This document shows, piece after piece, positions 38,022 through 47,131 of a stretch of DNA of 64,000 nt; position 1 is the stretch's first letter, and each line of letters opens with the position of its first letter. The stretch is taken from NCBI RefSeq assembly GCF_947503795.1, contig NZ_CANNEZ010000003.1, forward strand, positions 1 to 64,000, given 5' to 3'. Source of the stretch: an uncultured Jannaschia sp. (GTDB lineage Bacteria > Pseudomonadota > Alphaproteobacteria > Rhodobacterales > Rhodobacteraceae). The translations under genes were made by a program, and so were the position numbers. The notes beneath the pieces were generated by a model. It had not been told where the DNA came from. It saw nothing but the letters and a program-made list of their open reading frames with translations, and did not search any database.

Positions 38022-38402
38022 ATGATTGATCTCCTTCCCGATGTCCTCCTGCTGGCCGCCACGATCGGGCTCGCCGGATATTGCCACCACCTCTCGCGGC
38101 GTCTGCAAGCGTTTGACGCGGCAGATACAACGCGGGTCTCCATGCTCGACGAATGGTCGCATCAGGTCGACGCGGCCAAGTCCACGCTGGAGACGGCTGC
38201 ACGGACGGGTCACGACCTCGAGCAGCGCCTCGACGGCTTGGTGGCGTCCGCCGATGACCGCATCGGCCGGATGGAGATGCTCCTGAACAGCCTCGACGAC
38301 CTCGAGTTGGACCGGCACCGCCGCGAAGCCGACGAGATCGCCGCGTCCGAAGTCGTGCCGGGCTTCCGGGCGATACGGCACGCAGCCGGGAGCGAAGCAT
38401 GA
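38022..38402 (+). CDS. Small flagellar-operon membrane protein, uncharacterised
   Basis: This 126-aa protein has a short N-terminal membrane segment (LLPDVLLLAATIGLAGYCHH), then a predicted coiled-coil (SMLDEWSHQVDAAKSTLETA, RMEMLLNSLDDLELDRHRRE). It starts two bases after fliL and overlaps motE. It is conserved in position in roseobacter-type flagellar loci as I recall them, but has no named family. A stator or FliL accessory role is only inferred from context. Confidence 0.5.
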   Translation: MIDLLPDVLLLAATIGLAGYCHHLSRRLQAFDAADTTRVSMLDEWSHQVDAAKSTLETAARTGHDLEQRLDGLVASADDRIGRMEMLLNSLDDLELDRHRREADEIAASEVVPGFRAIRHAAGSEA

Positions 38403-38986
38403 TGTCGGGCGGCGCGGTGGCCGCGCTGAAACGAGTGTCGCTGACGCTCCTGATCGGGGTGCTCGCGATGTCCTTCGTCACGCGCATCGTGTCGGCGGGA
38501 CTGGCTGTTCTACCGGATGATGGTTCGGGCGAACACGCCGACACGCAGGGGCTGCTCTGCCCGCCCTCGACGGAGGTTCGGGACCTGCTCGACCGCTTGG
38601 GCGAACGCGGTGCCGATATCGACGCACGGGAAGCTGCGGTTGCCTTGCGCGAACAGGACGTGGCCGTCGCCCTGGACGAGGTGATGGCCATGCTCGACGA
38701 CCTCTCGACCGCCGAAGCGCGCCTGGCGGCACGGATGCAGCAATCGTCCGAGGCCTCGGCCGAGGACGTCGCGCGGCTCGTTTCGGTCTACGAAGGCATG
38801 AAGCCCAAGGACGCCGCGATCCTCTTCGAGGCGATGGCCCCGGATTTCGCCGCCGGATTCCTCGCCCGCATGCGCCCGGCCTCGGCCTCGGCGATCTTCA
38901 CCAGTCTCGCACCGGACACCGCCTATGCTCTCAGCGTGATCATGGCCGGTCGAAACGCCAACGCGGCGACGGAGGACCGGGAATGA
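38399..38986 (+). CDS. motE: MotE-like stator chaperone/assembly protein
   Basis: This 195-aa protein has an N-terminal TM or signal (LTLLIGVLAMSFVTRIVSAG), a coiled-coil region (DIDAREAAVALREQDVAVAL), and a C-terminal MgtE-N-like domain (YEGMKPKDAAILFEAMAPDF, FLARMRPASASAIFTSL). This is the MotE family. In Sinorhizobium, MotE is a periplasmic chaperone for MotC. Here it precedes motA and a large periplasmic protein. GGAG precedes the start, and ATGA overlaps join it to its neighbours. Confidence 0.8.
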   Translation: MMSGGAVAALKRVSLTLLIGVLAMSFVTRIVSAGLAVLPDDGSGEHADTQGLLCPPSTEVRDLLDRLGERGADIDAREAAVALREQDVAVALDEVMAMLDDLSTAEARLAARMQQSSEASAEDVARLVSVYEGMKPKDAAILFEAMAPDFAAGFLARMRPASASAIFTSLAPDTAYALSVIMAGRNANAATEDRE

Positions 38987-39846
38987 TCGGGATCGTCGGC
39001 ATCGCCTGCGTGTTCATCATGGTCTTCGGCGGCTACATGCTGGCCGGCGGCAAGCTCGACATCATCCTCAAGGCGCTTCCCTTCGAGATGATCATCATCG
39101 GCGGCGCCGCCATCGGCGCATTTCTCGTAGGCAACAGCCTGGGCGAGGTCAAACACACCATCAAAGATATCGGCAAGATCTTCAGGGGGCCCCGCTGGCG
39201 ACCCGATGACTACCGCGATCTCCTCTGCCTTCTGTTTGAACTGGTACGACTCGGACGGCAGGATCCCATGGCCCTCGAAGAGCATATCGAGGCGCCGGAG
39301 ACGTCTTCCATCTTCGGCGAGTATCCACGCATCACGGCCGATCGCGAGGCCGTCGCGATGATCTGCGACACGCTGCGTGCGATGTCCATGAACTACGACG
39401 ATCCCCACCAGGTCGAGGAAGTGCTAAGCGCCCGGATCGAGGAAAATCAGCACCATGCGCTCCATTCCAGCCACGCGCTTCAATCCATGGCGGACTCGCT
39501 GCCCGCTTTGGGTATCGTCGCGGCCGTCCTCGGGGTGATCAAGACGATGGGCTCGATCGATCAGCCGCCGGAGGTCCTCGGCAAGCTGATCGGCGCAGCG
39601 CTGGTCGGCACGTTTCTCGGAGTCTTCCTCGCCTATGGGATCGTGGGTCCATTCTCCGTACGACTGAAGAACGTCAGCGAACAGGACGGCCATTTCTATC
39701 GTCTGATTCAGGAGGTCTTGGTCGCGAACCTCCACAATCACGCGACCAACATGTGCATCGAGGTCGGGCGCCAATCCACGCCGACTCCGTTGCGGCCCAG
39801 TTTCGCGGACCTCGAGGATGCCCTCAAGAGCCGGAAGGCCGCCTGA
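38983..39846 (+). CDS. motA: Flagellar motor stator protein MotA
   Basis: This 287-aa membrane protein has four membrane segments. It begins IGIVGIACVFIMVFGGYMLA and has FEMIIIGGAAIGAFLVGNSL. The typical 'ALGIVAAVLGVIKTMGSI' segment follows, then GAALVGTFLGVFLAYGIVGP. The large cytoplasmic loop (residues about 60-190) carries charged residues used in torque generation. MotA forms the proton-conducting stator with MotB. motB is not in this window. Confidence 0.95.
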   Translation: MIGIVGIACVFIMVFGGYMLAGGKLDIILKALPFEMIIIGGAAIGAFLVGNSLGEVKHTIKDIGKIFRGPRWRPDDYRDLLCLLFELVRLGRQDPMALEEHIEAPETSSIFGEYPRITADREAVAMICDTLRAMSMNYDDPHQVEEVLSARIEENQHHALHSSHALQSMADSLPALGIVAAVLGVIKTMGSIDQPPEVLGKLIGAALVGTFLGVFLAYGIVGPFSVRLKNVSEQDGHFYRLIQEVLVANLHNHATNMCIEVGRQSTPTPLRPSFADLEDALKSRKAA

Positions 39847-41666
39847 TGCTTCGGGCGGCATGCACCGTCCTTGCGATGTTGTTCGCCTCGGCGGTCTCGG
39901 CGCAGATCATTGTCCGGAGCGGAGAGCATGCCGCGTTTTCTCGGCTGGCCTTCGCCGCGCCGAGTGATGCGACGTGGACAGTGGATGGTGTCGCGCCCGG
40001 CAACGTCACGGTGGGGTTTCAGGGCCTCGACGGTACCCTCGACGGCGGTGCGATCTTTGACCGTATACCGAAAACCCGCCTTCAGATGGCGACGGCCGAT
40101 GATCAGGCGCTCCGGCTCGGCGTGGCCTGTCGTTGCGACATCCGGATCAGCCACGTCCCCAGCGGCCACATCGCCCTGGATATCGTCGACCGCACCGATG
40201 TCGGATCGCAACCCGGGCCGGGCCAGTCCTTCGTGATGGCCGCAACAACGACGCTGTCCTTCCGCAGGCCGACCGAGCGGCCCGTTCGGGTCCATTCGCC
40301 CCTGTCGGACCTTCTCATGGCCGGACCGCGGGTCCCGTCCTCCCGCGCCAACCGAGGACCCCAAAACGATCAACTGCAGGTCCTCGCACCTGCCTCCACC
40401 CCGCAATTCGTCGTACGATCGAGCTCTCGCCCCGCGGTCTTTCCGGCGCCCGACCTGCCCGAACCGCCGCCGGAGAAGGACGCCTGCGAAGTCGAGGACC
40501 GGCTCGCGGACATCCTGAATGCGGATCCCGAAGCATCTTGGACCGCGTTTTCGCGGGCTCGGCGCACGCTGCTCGATGCCAAGGGGGCATATGCGACTGA
40601 GCGCCTGCATGACCTGGCGCGCGCGCATGCGGCGATGGGCATGGGCCAGGAAGCGCTTCAAATCCTCGACATCTCGGAGGAGGACGAGCCCGCGATCCGT
40701 ATGGCCGCGAGCGCGCTGGACGACCTCCCCATTGCGATCTCGGACGCCCTGTCACGCTGCGGGCCCGCGTCGATGCTCGTCGTGCTCCTGTCGGGCACGG
40801 ACGATCCCGAACGCGCGGTGGCGGATGCAGATGGGCTGGCGCTTTTCATTGCGGGCCTGCCGCCGACGCGATGGGCCGATCTGGCGCCGCGCGTGACCCG
40901 CATTCTGGCCGACGCCTACCAAGACGAGCTTTTGGTCGCCCTTCCCGCGGGCCGGCCCGGCGCCACCCTGGCGGGATCGGGATCCGAGGTAGATGCCGGG
41001 ACCGGCTATGCGGCGATGAGATCGATCATCACGACGTTCGACAATGCTGCGAACGCGGGCATGACCGTGTCCGCAGCGCAGATGGAGAACGCACTGGCCC
41101 TCAGGATTTCGCTCCCTGCGGGCGCGGCGACACGGGAATTCGACCGCGCCGTCGCCGACGCACTCCTGCGGGACGACCGCGTGGCGGATGCAGTGCGGCT
41201 TCTGGACAGCTCTGCCATAACGGCGGATGAGCTTCTCGCGCTCGCCGTTCCCCTGCTCGATGACGGGGCGCTTCTGGATCTCGGTGCGCGCCTTCGAAAG
41301 AAGATCACGCCCGAGCATCCGGCAACCCACGCGCTTTCGGACGCCTACGTTCGTCAGGGTCTCGACGACTTCGACCGTCGTGTTGCACGTCGGGACGCCC
41401 GAGACTCGCAGCCACGAGCGATCGACGCGGGCGAACGGGTCGGGTCCGACGCCTGGATCCAACGCAGGTTCGTGCCGCTGGCGGCGGACCCGGGCGGCGG
41501 AGCAAGATCCGAACTGGCGCGCCTCGTCGTCGAGCGGAACGCAGTCATCAGCGACGTCGATGGTGATCTTGCCCACGCCCGATCTGTCTCGGAGCGGAGT
41601 TCGCGGCTTCGCACGGTGATCGCCGAGCTTGCCGCCGAACCCCCAGCCGCGATTACGGTGGATTAA
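39846..41666 (+). CDS. Large secreted/periplasmic protein of the mot operon, MotC-like candidate
   Basis: This 606-aa protein has a signal peptide (MLRAACTVLAMLFASAVSAQ). An N-terminal beta-rich part follows (ATWTVDGVAPGNVTVGFQGL) and then helical repeats (ERLHDLARAHAAMGMGQEAL, DDLPIAISDALSRCGPASML) that look like tetratricopeptide-type pairs. It starts on the last base of the motA stop (TGATG), and flhA follows. No family was recognised with certainty. Because MotE in rhizobia is the chaperone of the periplasmic motility protein MotC, and this protein follows motE-motA, a MotC-like role is the best guess (inference). Confidence 0.5.
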   Translation: MLRAACTVLAMLFASAVSAQIIVRSGEHAAFSRLAFAAPSDATWTVDGVAPGNVTVGFQGLDGTLDGGAIFDRIPKTRLQMATADDQALRLGVACRCDIRISHVPSGHIALDIVDRTDVGSQPGPGQSFVMAATTTLSFRRPTERPVRVHSPLSDLLMAGPRVPSSRANRGPQNDQLQVLAPASTPQFVVRSSSRPAVFPAPDLPEPPPEKDACEVEDRLADILNADPEASWTAFSRARRTLLDAKGAYATERLHDLARAHAAMGMGQEALQILDISEEDEPAIRMAASALDDLPIAISDALSRCGPASMLVVLLSGTDDPERAVADADGLALFIAGLPPTRWADLAPRVTRILADAYQDELLVALPAGRPGATLAGSGSEVDAGTGYAAMRSIITTFDNAANAGMTVSAAQMENALALRISLPAGAATREFDRAVADALLRDDRVADAVRLLDSSAITADELLALAVPLLDDGALLDLGARLRKKITPEHPATHALSDAYVRQGLDDFDRRVARRDARDSQPRAIDAGERVGSDAWIQRRFVPLAADPGGGARSELARLVVERNAVISDVDGDLAHARSVSERSSRLRTVIAELAAEPPAAITVD

Positions 41667-41711
41667 CCTTCTTTCGTTATGGATCCGGGGACCCTCCCAG
41701 GATCGGACCGG

Positions 41712-43769
41712 ATGCGAGCGATTTTCCAACCCACCGTGCTGATGGCCGTCGCGCTGATGTCCGTCATACTGATGATGATCCTGCCGATGCCGTCTTGGGT
41801 ACTTGATGCCGGGCTCTCGGTCAGCTTCGCGCTCGCCATCCTGATCTTCACGACGACCCTGTTCATTCAGCGGCCCCTCGACTTTTCGGCCTTTCCGACG
41901 ATCCTGCTGGCATCTCTGATGCTGCGCCTGTCGCTGAATGTATCCTCGACGAAACTCATCATCGGCGAGGGGCATACCGGGACCGACGCGGCCGGACACG
42001 TGATCGAAGGCTTTGCGAGCTTCGTGATGGGCGGCTCCATCGCGCTCGGGCTGGTGGTGTTCGGCGTCCTCCTGATCGTGAATTTCATGGTCATCACCAA
42101 GGGTGCTACGCGGATGGCCGAGGTCGGCGCGCGGTTCGCGCTCGACGGCATGCCCGGCAAGCAGCTCGCCATCGACAGCGACATGTCGGCCGGCGCGATC
42201 GACCACGAGGAAGCCAAGCGTCGCCGCGAGGTCGAACTGGCCGAAACGACATTCTTCGGCTCGCTCGACGGGGCGTCGAAATTCGTGAAGGGCGATGCGG
42301 TCGCCGGGCTTCTGATCACGATCCTCAACTTGGTGGTCGGTCTCTCGGCGGGCATGCTGGCCCATGGCATGCCGTTCGGGGAGGCCGTCGAGACCTACGC
42401 GATCCTGACGGTCGGAGACGGCTTGGTGAACCAGATCCCTGCGGTCATCATTTCCATCGCGTCCGGCCTCCTTCTGGCGCGCGGGGGCGGCACCGGCACC
42501 GTAGATGTCGAGATCGTCGCCCAGATCGGGCGCCACCCCGCGGCGCTGGGTACCGTGGCCGTCATCATGGCGGTCTTCGCCTTCGTTCCGGGCATGCCCT
42601 TCGTTCCGTTCTTCCTCGGGGCCGCGACGCTGGGCGGAGCTGCCTTCTGGCGGCAACGCATGATTTCCCGCGTCGACGACGTGCCGGAGGATCTCGAAAC
42701 CCCCGAGCCGCGCCGCGAGATGGGCGACGTCCTCTCGCTCGACGACATACGGGTCGAATTCGCGACCGACCTCGTGGATCTGGCGCTGGACCCATCGAAC
42801 GGGCTTGAAAGCCGGATGTCTGGCCTGCGCAATCACATCGCCGAAAAGTTCGGAATCATCCTGCCGGAGATCCGGTTGACCGACGACCAGGGGCTTCCGT
42901 CGGGGACCTATGTCATCCGGATCCAGGGGGTCGAGATGGCGCGCGATCGGCTGGAGCGCGATCACATCCTTCTGTTACTGGGGTCTGGAACGCCGGCGCA
43001 GATGCCCGGCCGCGCGGTCAAGGAACCGGTCTATGGCGCCCCCGCGCGGTGGATTCCAAAAGGCAAGGCCGAGACCCTGCTCGGCGAGACGCTGGTGACG
43101 CCCGGAGAGGTGCTCGCCACGCATCTTCTCGAAGTGATCAAGAGCAATTTTCCGCAATTGCTCGGGCTTCGTGGACTGCAATCCCTGCTCGACGCCTTCG
43201 CCCGCGTATCATCCGCCGAACGCTCCGAGGCCAACCGCCGCATGCTCGACGACCTGATCCCGTCGAAGGTGACGCCGGAAACGCTGCTCGCCGTCCTGCG
43301 GATGCTGCTGGCCGAGCGAATCTCGGTCCGCAACCTGCCCGTGATCCTCGAGGCGCTGGCGGAGCGGCGCGACGGTCCGCCGTCGGTCGAGGACCTGACC
43401 GAGCATGTCCGGCAGCGGCTGGCCGAACAAATCACGGCCGAGCTGCGCCGCGACGATGGCAGCCTTCCCCTGATCCAGCTCGCACCGGCTTGGGAAGAGA
43501 CCTTTTCCCGCCATCAGATCGATGGACCCGGTATCAGCCGCGAGATCGCGCTGCCCGGCCCAGAATTCCAGAAGCTGGCACAAGGGCTGGCCGAAGCGAT
43601 CGCGGGCGTGGCCGAGTCGGGTCACCATGCGGCCGTCGTGACATCGGCGCGGCGGCGCCGGTTCGTCCACACCGTCCTGTCGGCGCGCGGGCTGACGAAC
43701 CCCGTGATCTCCTACGAGGAGATCGGGGCCCGCGCGACGCCCGCAATCCTCGGGTCGGTCGCGGCGTGA
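41712..43769 (+). CDS. flhA: Flagellar type III export protein FlhA
   Basis: This 685-aa protein has about eight N-terminal membrane segments and a large cytoplasmic C-terminal domain. The FHIPEP-type signature is LMLRLSLNVSSTKLIIGEGH. The charged loop contains MPGKQLAIDSDMSAGAIDH. Downstream are KFGIILPEIRLTDD and LPVILEALAERRDGPPSVED. FlhA is the receptor for substrate-chaperone complexes in the export gate. The start at 41712 (AGGA nine bases upstream) was preferred. An in-frame ATG at 41679 has no ribosome-binding site. Its stop overlaps the fliR GTG. Confidence 0.95.
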   Translation: MRAIFQPTVLMAVALMSVILMMILPMPSWVLDAGLSVSFALAILIFTTTLFIQRPLDFSAFPTILLASLMLRLSLNVSSTKLIIGEGHTGTDAAGHVIEGFASFVMGGSIALGLVVFGVLLIVNFMVITKGATRMAEVGARFALDGMPGKQLAIDSDMSAGAIDHEEAKRRREVELAETTFFGSLDGASKFVKGDAVAGLLITILNLVVGLSAGMLAHGMPFGEAVETYAILTVGDGLVNQIPAVIISIASGLLLARGGGTGTVDVEIVAQIGRHPAALGTVAVIMAVFAFVPGMPFVPFFLGAATLGGAAFWRQRMISRVDDVPEDLETPEPRREMGDVLSLDDIRVEFATDLVDLALDPSNGLESRMSGLRNHIAEKFGIILPEIRLTDDQGLPSGTYVIRIQGVEMARDRLERDHILLLLGSGTPAQMPGRAVKEPVYGAPARWIPKGKAETLLGETLVTPGEVLATHLLEVIKSNFPQLLGLRGLQSLLDAFARVSSAERSEANRRMLDDLIPSKVTPETLLAVLRMLLAERISVRNLPVILEALAERRDGPPSVEDLTEHVRQRLAEQITAELRRDDGSLPLIQLAPAWEETFSRHQIDGPGISREIALPGPEFQKLAQGLAEAIAGVAESGHHAAVVTSARRRRFVHTVLSARGLTNPVISYEEIGARATPAILGSVAA

Positions 43770-44521
43770 TCGAAGCGCTCCTCGCGCTGCACGATGCGGC
43801 CAGGCCCATCGCGATGGCCTCCTTCGCAGTGTTTCTGCGGATCGGCGCCCTGATGCTCGTCCTGCCGGGGCTGGGCGACCGCCTGATCCCGGCCCGGATC
43901 CGCCTCGTCACGGCCTTCGCCCTGACGGCGGCGGTGGCCCCGGCCGTCGAGCTTCAAGCCGAGATCGGACCCGGTCTGATCGTCGCCGAAACGGTCACCG
44001 GGCTCGCGCTCGGGGCCGTGCTGCGCTTCGTGGCGCAGGCCCTTTCGATGGCCGGCGTGATGGCCGCGCAATTGACGTCGCTCGCTCAGCTCTTCGGCAC
44101 GGTCGAGCCGTCCTCGGCGATCGGCAACGTTCTGAACCTTGCGGGGCTCTGCCTGATCATGGCCAGCGGCCTTCCCCTGATGGTCGTCGAAATGATGATC
44201 CGCAGCTATGACATCCTGCCGCTCGGGGGCCATCTCGACGGCAGCGACGCGGCCCGTTGGGGCGCGGCGCGGGTGGCTCAGGCCTTCGCACTCGCAATCG
44301 CCATGGCCGCGCCCTTCGCACTCGCCGCGCTGATCTACAACGCGGCCATGGGCGTCATCAATCGCGCCATGCCGCAGCTGATGGTCGCCCTCGTCGGCGC
44401 GCCCGCGATCACCGGGGCCAGCGGCGTGCTCCTGCTGCTGTCGGCACCGCTTCTGCTGGCGGTCTGGAAAGCCGCGATGATCGCGACCTTGGCCGACCCG
44501 GTCACGGGCGGCGTGCCATGA
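43766..44521 (+). CDS. fliR: Flagellar type III export gate protein FliR
   Basis: This 251-aa membrane protein probably starts with GTG overlapping the flhA stop (GTGA). It shows ASFAVFLRIGALMLVLPGLG, LGAVLRFVAQALSMAGVMAA, GTVEPSSAIGNVLNLAGLCL and a C-terminal AMPQLMVALVGAPAITGASG, which are FliR markers. It forms the export channel with FliP and FliQ and is followed by flhB (ATGA overlap). Confidence 0.92.
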   Translation: MIEALLALHDAARPIAMASFAVFLRIGALMLVLPGLGDRLIPARIRLVTAFALTAAVAPAVELQAEIGPGLIVAETVTGLALGAVLRFVAQALSMAGVMAAQLTSLAQLFGTVEPSSAIGNVLNLAGLCLIMASGLPLMVVEMMIRSYDILPLGGHLDGSDAARWGAARVAQAFALAIAMAAPFALAALIYNAAMGVINRAMPQLMVALVGAPAITGASGVLLLLSAPLLLAVWKAAMIATLADPVTGGVP

Positions 44522-45591
44522 GCCAGGAGGACGGCGCCGATCGCAGCCATGAGGCGACACCGCAAAAGCTCCTAGAGGCGCGCAAGAAGGGCGAGTTGGT
44601 CAAGTCGCAGGATGTCGCCGTCGCGGCATCCTATGCCGGGATGCTGCTCTGCCTCGCGTTCGCGGCGCCCGCGATTTCGAACCGCCTGACCGATCTCGGC
44701 GGCGCGCTCATCCAGAATGCGGACCTGATCGCCGAGGCGACGACCGGCGGCGGCGACGTCGCGGGCGGGCGCATCTTCGCCGAAGCGATGACGTTGACCG
44801 GCTTCCTGATCGCGCCGGCCGCGCTACTGGTGGTGGTCGGATTGCTGGCTCAACAGGCGATCGTGGTCGCGCCGTCGAAGCTCGCGCCGAAGCTGCAACG
44901 CGTCTCGATCCTGGCGAACGCGAAGAACAAATTCGGCCCGAGCGGCCTGTTCGAATTCCTGAAGTCCGCCGTCAAGATGGCCGCTTATGGAGGCCTGATG
45001 GCCTGGTTCCTGTTGGGTGAGGCCGATCGGATCGTAGCCGCAGCCGCGCTCGAGCCGCGCTTCCTCGGCCACGCCCTGGGCGACATCCTCTTCGATTTCG
45101 GCCTCGCGGTCGTCCTCGTCTCAAGCAGCATCGCGGCCGTCGACTACGGCTGGCAGCGGCACAGCCATCTCGTCAAGAACCGCATGACCCGACAAGAGGT
45201 GCTCGACGAAACGAGGCAATCCGAAGGCGATCCGCATCTGCGCGCCAGGCGGCGCCAACGCGCCCAGGAGATCGCGACGAACCGCATGTTGCGCGACATC
45301 CCCGAGGCGACGGTCGTCATCGTCAATCCGACGCATTACGCGGTCGCGTTGAAGTGGTCGCCGCTCGACCCGTCGCCGCCCATCTGCGTGGCCAAGGGGG
45401 TCGACCTCGTGGCGGCCCGTATCCGTGAGGTCGCGGGCGAGGCCGATATCCCGATCTTCAGCGATCCGCCGACAGCGCGCGCGCTTCATGCCGGTGTCGA
45501 GATCGGGGCCCCGATCGACCGCGCCCACTTTGCCGCCGTCGCGACCGCGATCCGCTTTGCCCGCGAGCTGACAGAAAGGGCACGCCGATGA
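44518..45591 (+). CDS. flhB: Flagellar export switch protein FlhB
   Basis: This 357-aa protein switches export from rod/hook to filament substrates. It begins with the conserved HEATPQKLLEARKKGELVKS, has four membrane segments, and ends in a cytoplasmic domain with the self-cleavage motif NPTH (VVIVNPTHYAVALKW). RMTRQEVLDETRQSEGDPHL is the usual linker. Its 3' end overlaps the FliJ-like gene by four bases. Confidence 0.96.
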   Translation: MSQEDGADRSHEATPQKLLEARKKGELVKSQDVAVAASYAGMLLCLAFAAPAISNRLTDLGGALIQNADLIAEATTGGGDVAGGRIFAEAMTLTGFLIAPAALLVVVGLLAQQAIVVAPSKLAPKLQRVSILANAKNKFGPSGLFEFLKSAVKMAAYGGLMAWFLLGEADRIVAAAALEPRFLGHALGDILFDFGLAVVLVSSSIAAVDYGWQRHSHLVKNRMTRQEVLDETRQSEGDPHLRARRRQRAQEIATNRMLRDIPEATVVIVNPTHYAVALKWSPLDPSPPICVAKGVDLVAARIREVAGEADIPIFSDPPTARALHAGVEIGAPIDRAHFAAVATAIRFARELTERARR

Positions 45592-45929
45592 AGGCCAAGG
45601 AACTCGCCGCGCTGACAGAACTGGCCCGGCTTCGGCGCACGAAGACCGCCGCGCGTCTGGCAGGGATCCAAGCCCAGATCAACGTGCTGGAGGACCGTCG
45701 GGGCGCCCTGGCACGGGTCGCCACCGCGCCGCCGGACAGCATCGACGAGGCCATCATGCAGGATCGCTGGCATCGCTGGCGCCAGCAGGAACTGGCGCGG
45801 CTGATGACCGAGATCGCGCGCCTCCAGGCCCGCGCCCAGCCGTTTCGAGAGGATCACGCAAAGAACGTTGCTCGCGTCGGCGTGGCAGAACGGCTTCCGA
45901 TCCGTCCAAGGCGCGCCGCGCCGGACTGA
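45588..45929 (+). CDS. FliJ-like coiled-coil export protein
   Basis: This 113-aa protein is charged and mostly helical (KELAALTELARLRRTKTAAR, EIARLQARAQPFREDHAKNV), the profile of FliJ, which sits at the centre of the export ATPase. Sequence similarity is weak and the call rests on size, coiled-coil character and position at the end of the export-gate operon. It overlaps flhB by four bases and ends 6 bp before the convergent fliL2. Confidence 0.5.
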   Translation: MKAKELAALTELARLRRTKTAARLAGIQAQINVLEDRRGALARVATAPPDSIDEAIMQDRWHRWRQQELARLMTEIARLQARAQPFREDHAKNVARVGVAERLPIRPRRAAPD

Positions 45930-45935
45930 CGCGGC

Positions 45936-46391
45936 TCAGCCGTCTTGGCGCGCCATTGAGATCAGGAGGATGCGGGCCTGGTCATCACCCAGTCGCTGGT
46001 TCACCACTTCGTTCAGCCGCGTCCGCAGCCGATTGAGCGCGATGGCATCGGTGAAATCGCCATCGAATCCGCCGAGGCTGCCATAGCGGAACAATGCCTC
46101 GGTCAGGCCGTCGCGCAGCACCGGCTCCTGCAGCAGGATCGTGTCGCGGCTGACATGCACGGCCTCGACCCCGAGGGTCAGCACGACATGCCCCCACACA
46201 CGTCCGTCGCGCAGGACGGGCACGATGAAGTTGTCGCGCAGCGTCACCACACGCTCGTCCTGCGGAACGGGCGACCGGATCGGGGCCGCCGCCTCTGCCC
46301 CGTCATTGTCTGGGCGCAGAACGAAACCGGCCGCTGCCCCGCCGGCCAGCGCCACGAGCATCACGACCAACGGGAGGAGTTTGCCCATCAT
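45936..46391 (-). CDS. FliL-family basal body protein (copy 2)
   Basis: This 151-aa protein has an N-terminal TM (LLPLVVMLVALAGGAAAGFV) and a short FliL-like domain with VRHNFIVPVLRDGRVWGHVV-like strands and FTDAIALNRLRTRLNEVVNQ. It is much diverged from the fliL at 37537. It is last in the flgB-to-flgH operon, and its ATG overlaps the flgH stop. A structural role at the rod or L-ring is possible; I call it FliL family with moderate confidence. Confidence 0.6.
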   Translation of the reverse strand: MMGKLLPLVVMLVALAGGAAAGFVLRPDNDGAEAAAPIRSPVPQDERVVTLRDNFIVPVLRDGRVWGHVVLTLGVEAVHVSRDTILLQEPVLRDGLTEALFRYGSLGGFDGDFTDAIALNRLRTRLNEVVNQRLGDDQARILLISMARQDG

Positions 46392-47113
46392 CAGAACGGC
46401 AGCACGATATCGGCGAGCTGCTGGCCATAGCGCGGCTGCTGGACATCGGTGATCTGTCCGCGCCCGCCATAGGAAATTCGCGCCGCCGCGATCTTGTCAT
46501 ACGTGATCTCGTTCTGGCGCGTGATATCCTCTGGTCGCACGAAGCCGGTCACAAGCATCTCGCGCAGTTCGAAATTGACCCGAACCTCTTGCCGCCCCTC
46601 GATCCGGAGGGCGCCGCTCGCCATGACATCGACGACGGTCGCGGCGATGCGGAGCGTCAACCGCTCGTTGCGCCGCACGCCGCCGCCGCCGGACGACCGG
46701 CTCTGGGAGTTGGTCTCGACCGCCGAACCCAGCGTCGCGCCCGCGGGGAGACGCGGGTCGATGCTCTGTGGCAGGCCGAAGAACTCGGGGATTGCCAAAC
46801 GTTCCGAGCCACTGCGTGAGCGGTTCGAGGTGTTGTCGAACTCGGCCTGCTCGTCGATCTCGACCACGACCGTCATGATGTCACCCCGTTGCCCGGCGCG
46901 CCGGTCTCCGAGCAGCGATTTCGGCCCTGCCGTCCAGAGCGAGGCGCGCTCCAGCACGGTGGGCGGTACGGTCACCGCGGGCGCCAGCGCGGCCATCGCC
47001 ACATGCTCCCGGCCATCGGACGGTGGCGTCAGCTCGGGGGCCTGCCCGATGGCGCCGATCCGCGCGCAGCCGGCCAGAAGGACGAGCGTGAGAAGACCGA
47101 TTGTTCGATACAT
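46391..47113 (-). CDS. flgH: Flagellar L-ring lipoprotein FlgH
   Basis: This 240-aa outer-membrane lipoprotein has the lipobox LLAGC at the end of the signal (MYRTIGLLTLVLLAGC). It then has ASLWTAGPKSLLGDRRAGQR, GDIMTVVVEIDEQAEFDN, and a C-terminal GRGQITDVQQPRYGQQLADI. FlgH forms the bushing for the rod in the outer membrane. The matching P-ring gene flgI is not in the window. It lies 18 bp downstream of flgA and overlaps fliL2. Confidence 0.95.
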   Translation of the reverse strand: MYRTIGLLTLVLLAGCARIGAIGQAPELTPPSDGREHVAMAALAPAVTVPPTVLERASLWTAGPKSLLGDRRAGQRGDIMTVVVEIDEQAEFDNTSNRSRSGSERLAIPEFFGLPQSIDPRLPAGATLGSAVETNSQSRSSGGGGVRRNERLTLRIAATVVDVMASGALRIEGRQEVRVNFELREMLVTGFVRPEDITRQNEITYDKIAAARISYGGRGQITDVQQPRYGQQLADIVLPF

Positions 47114-47131
47114 GGCGGACGCTCCTGGCGT

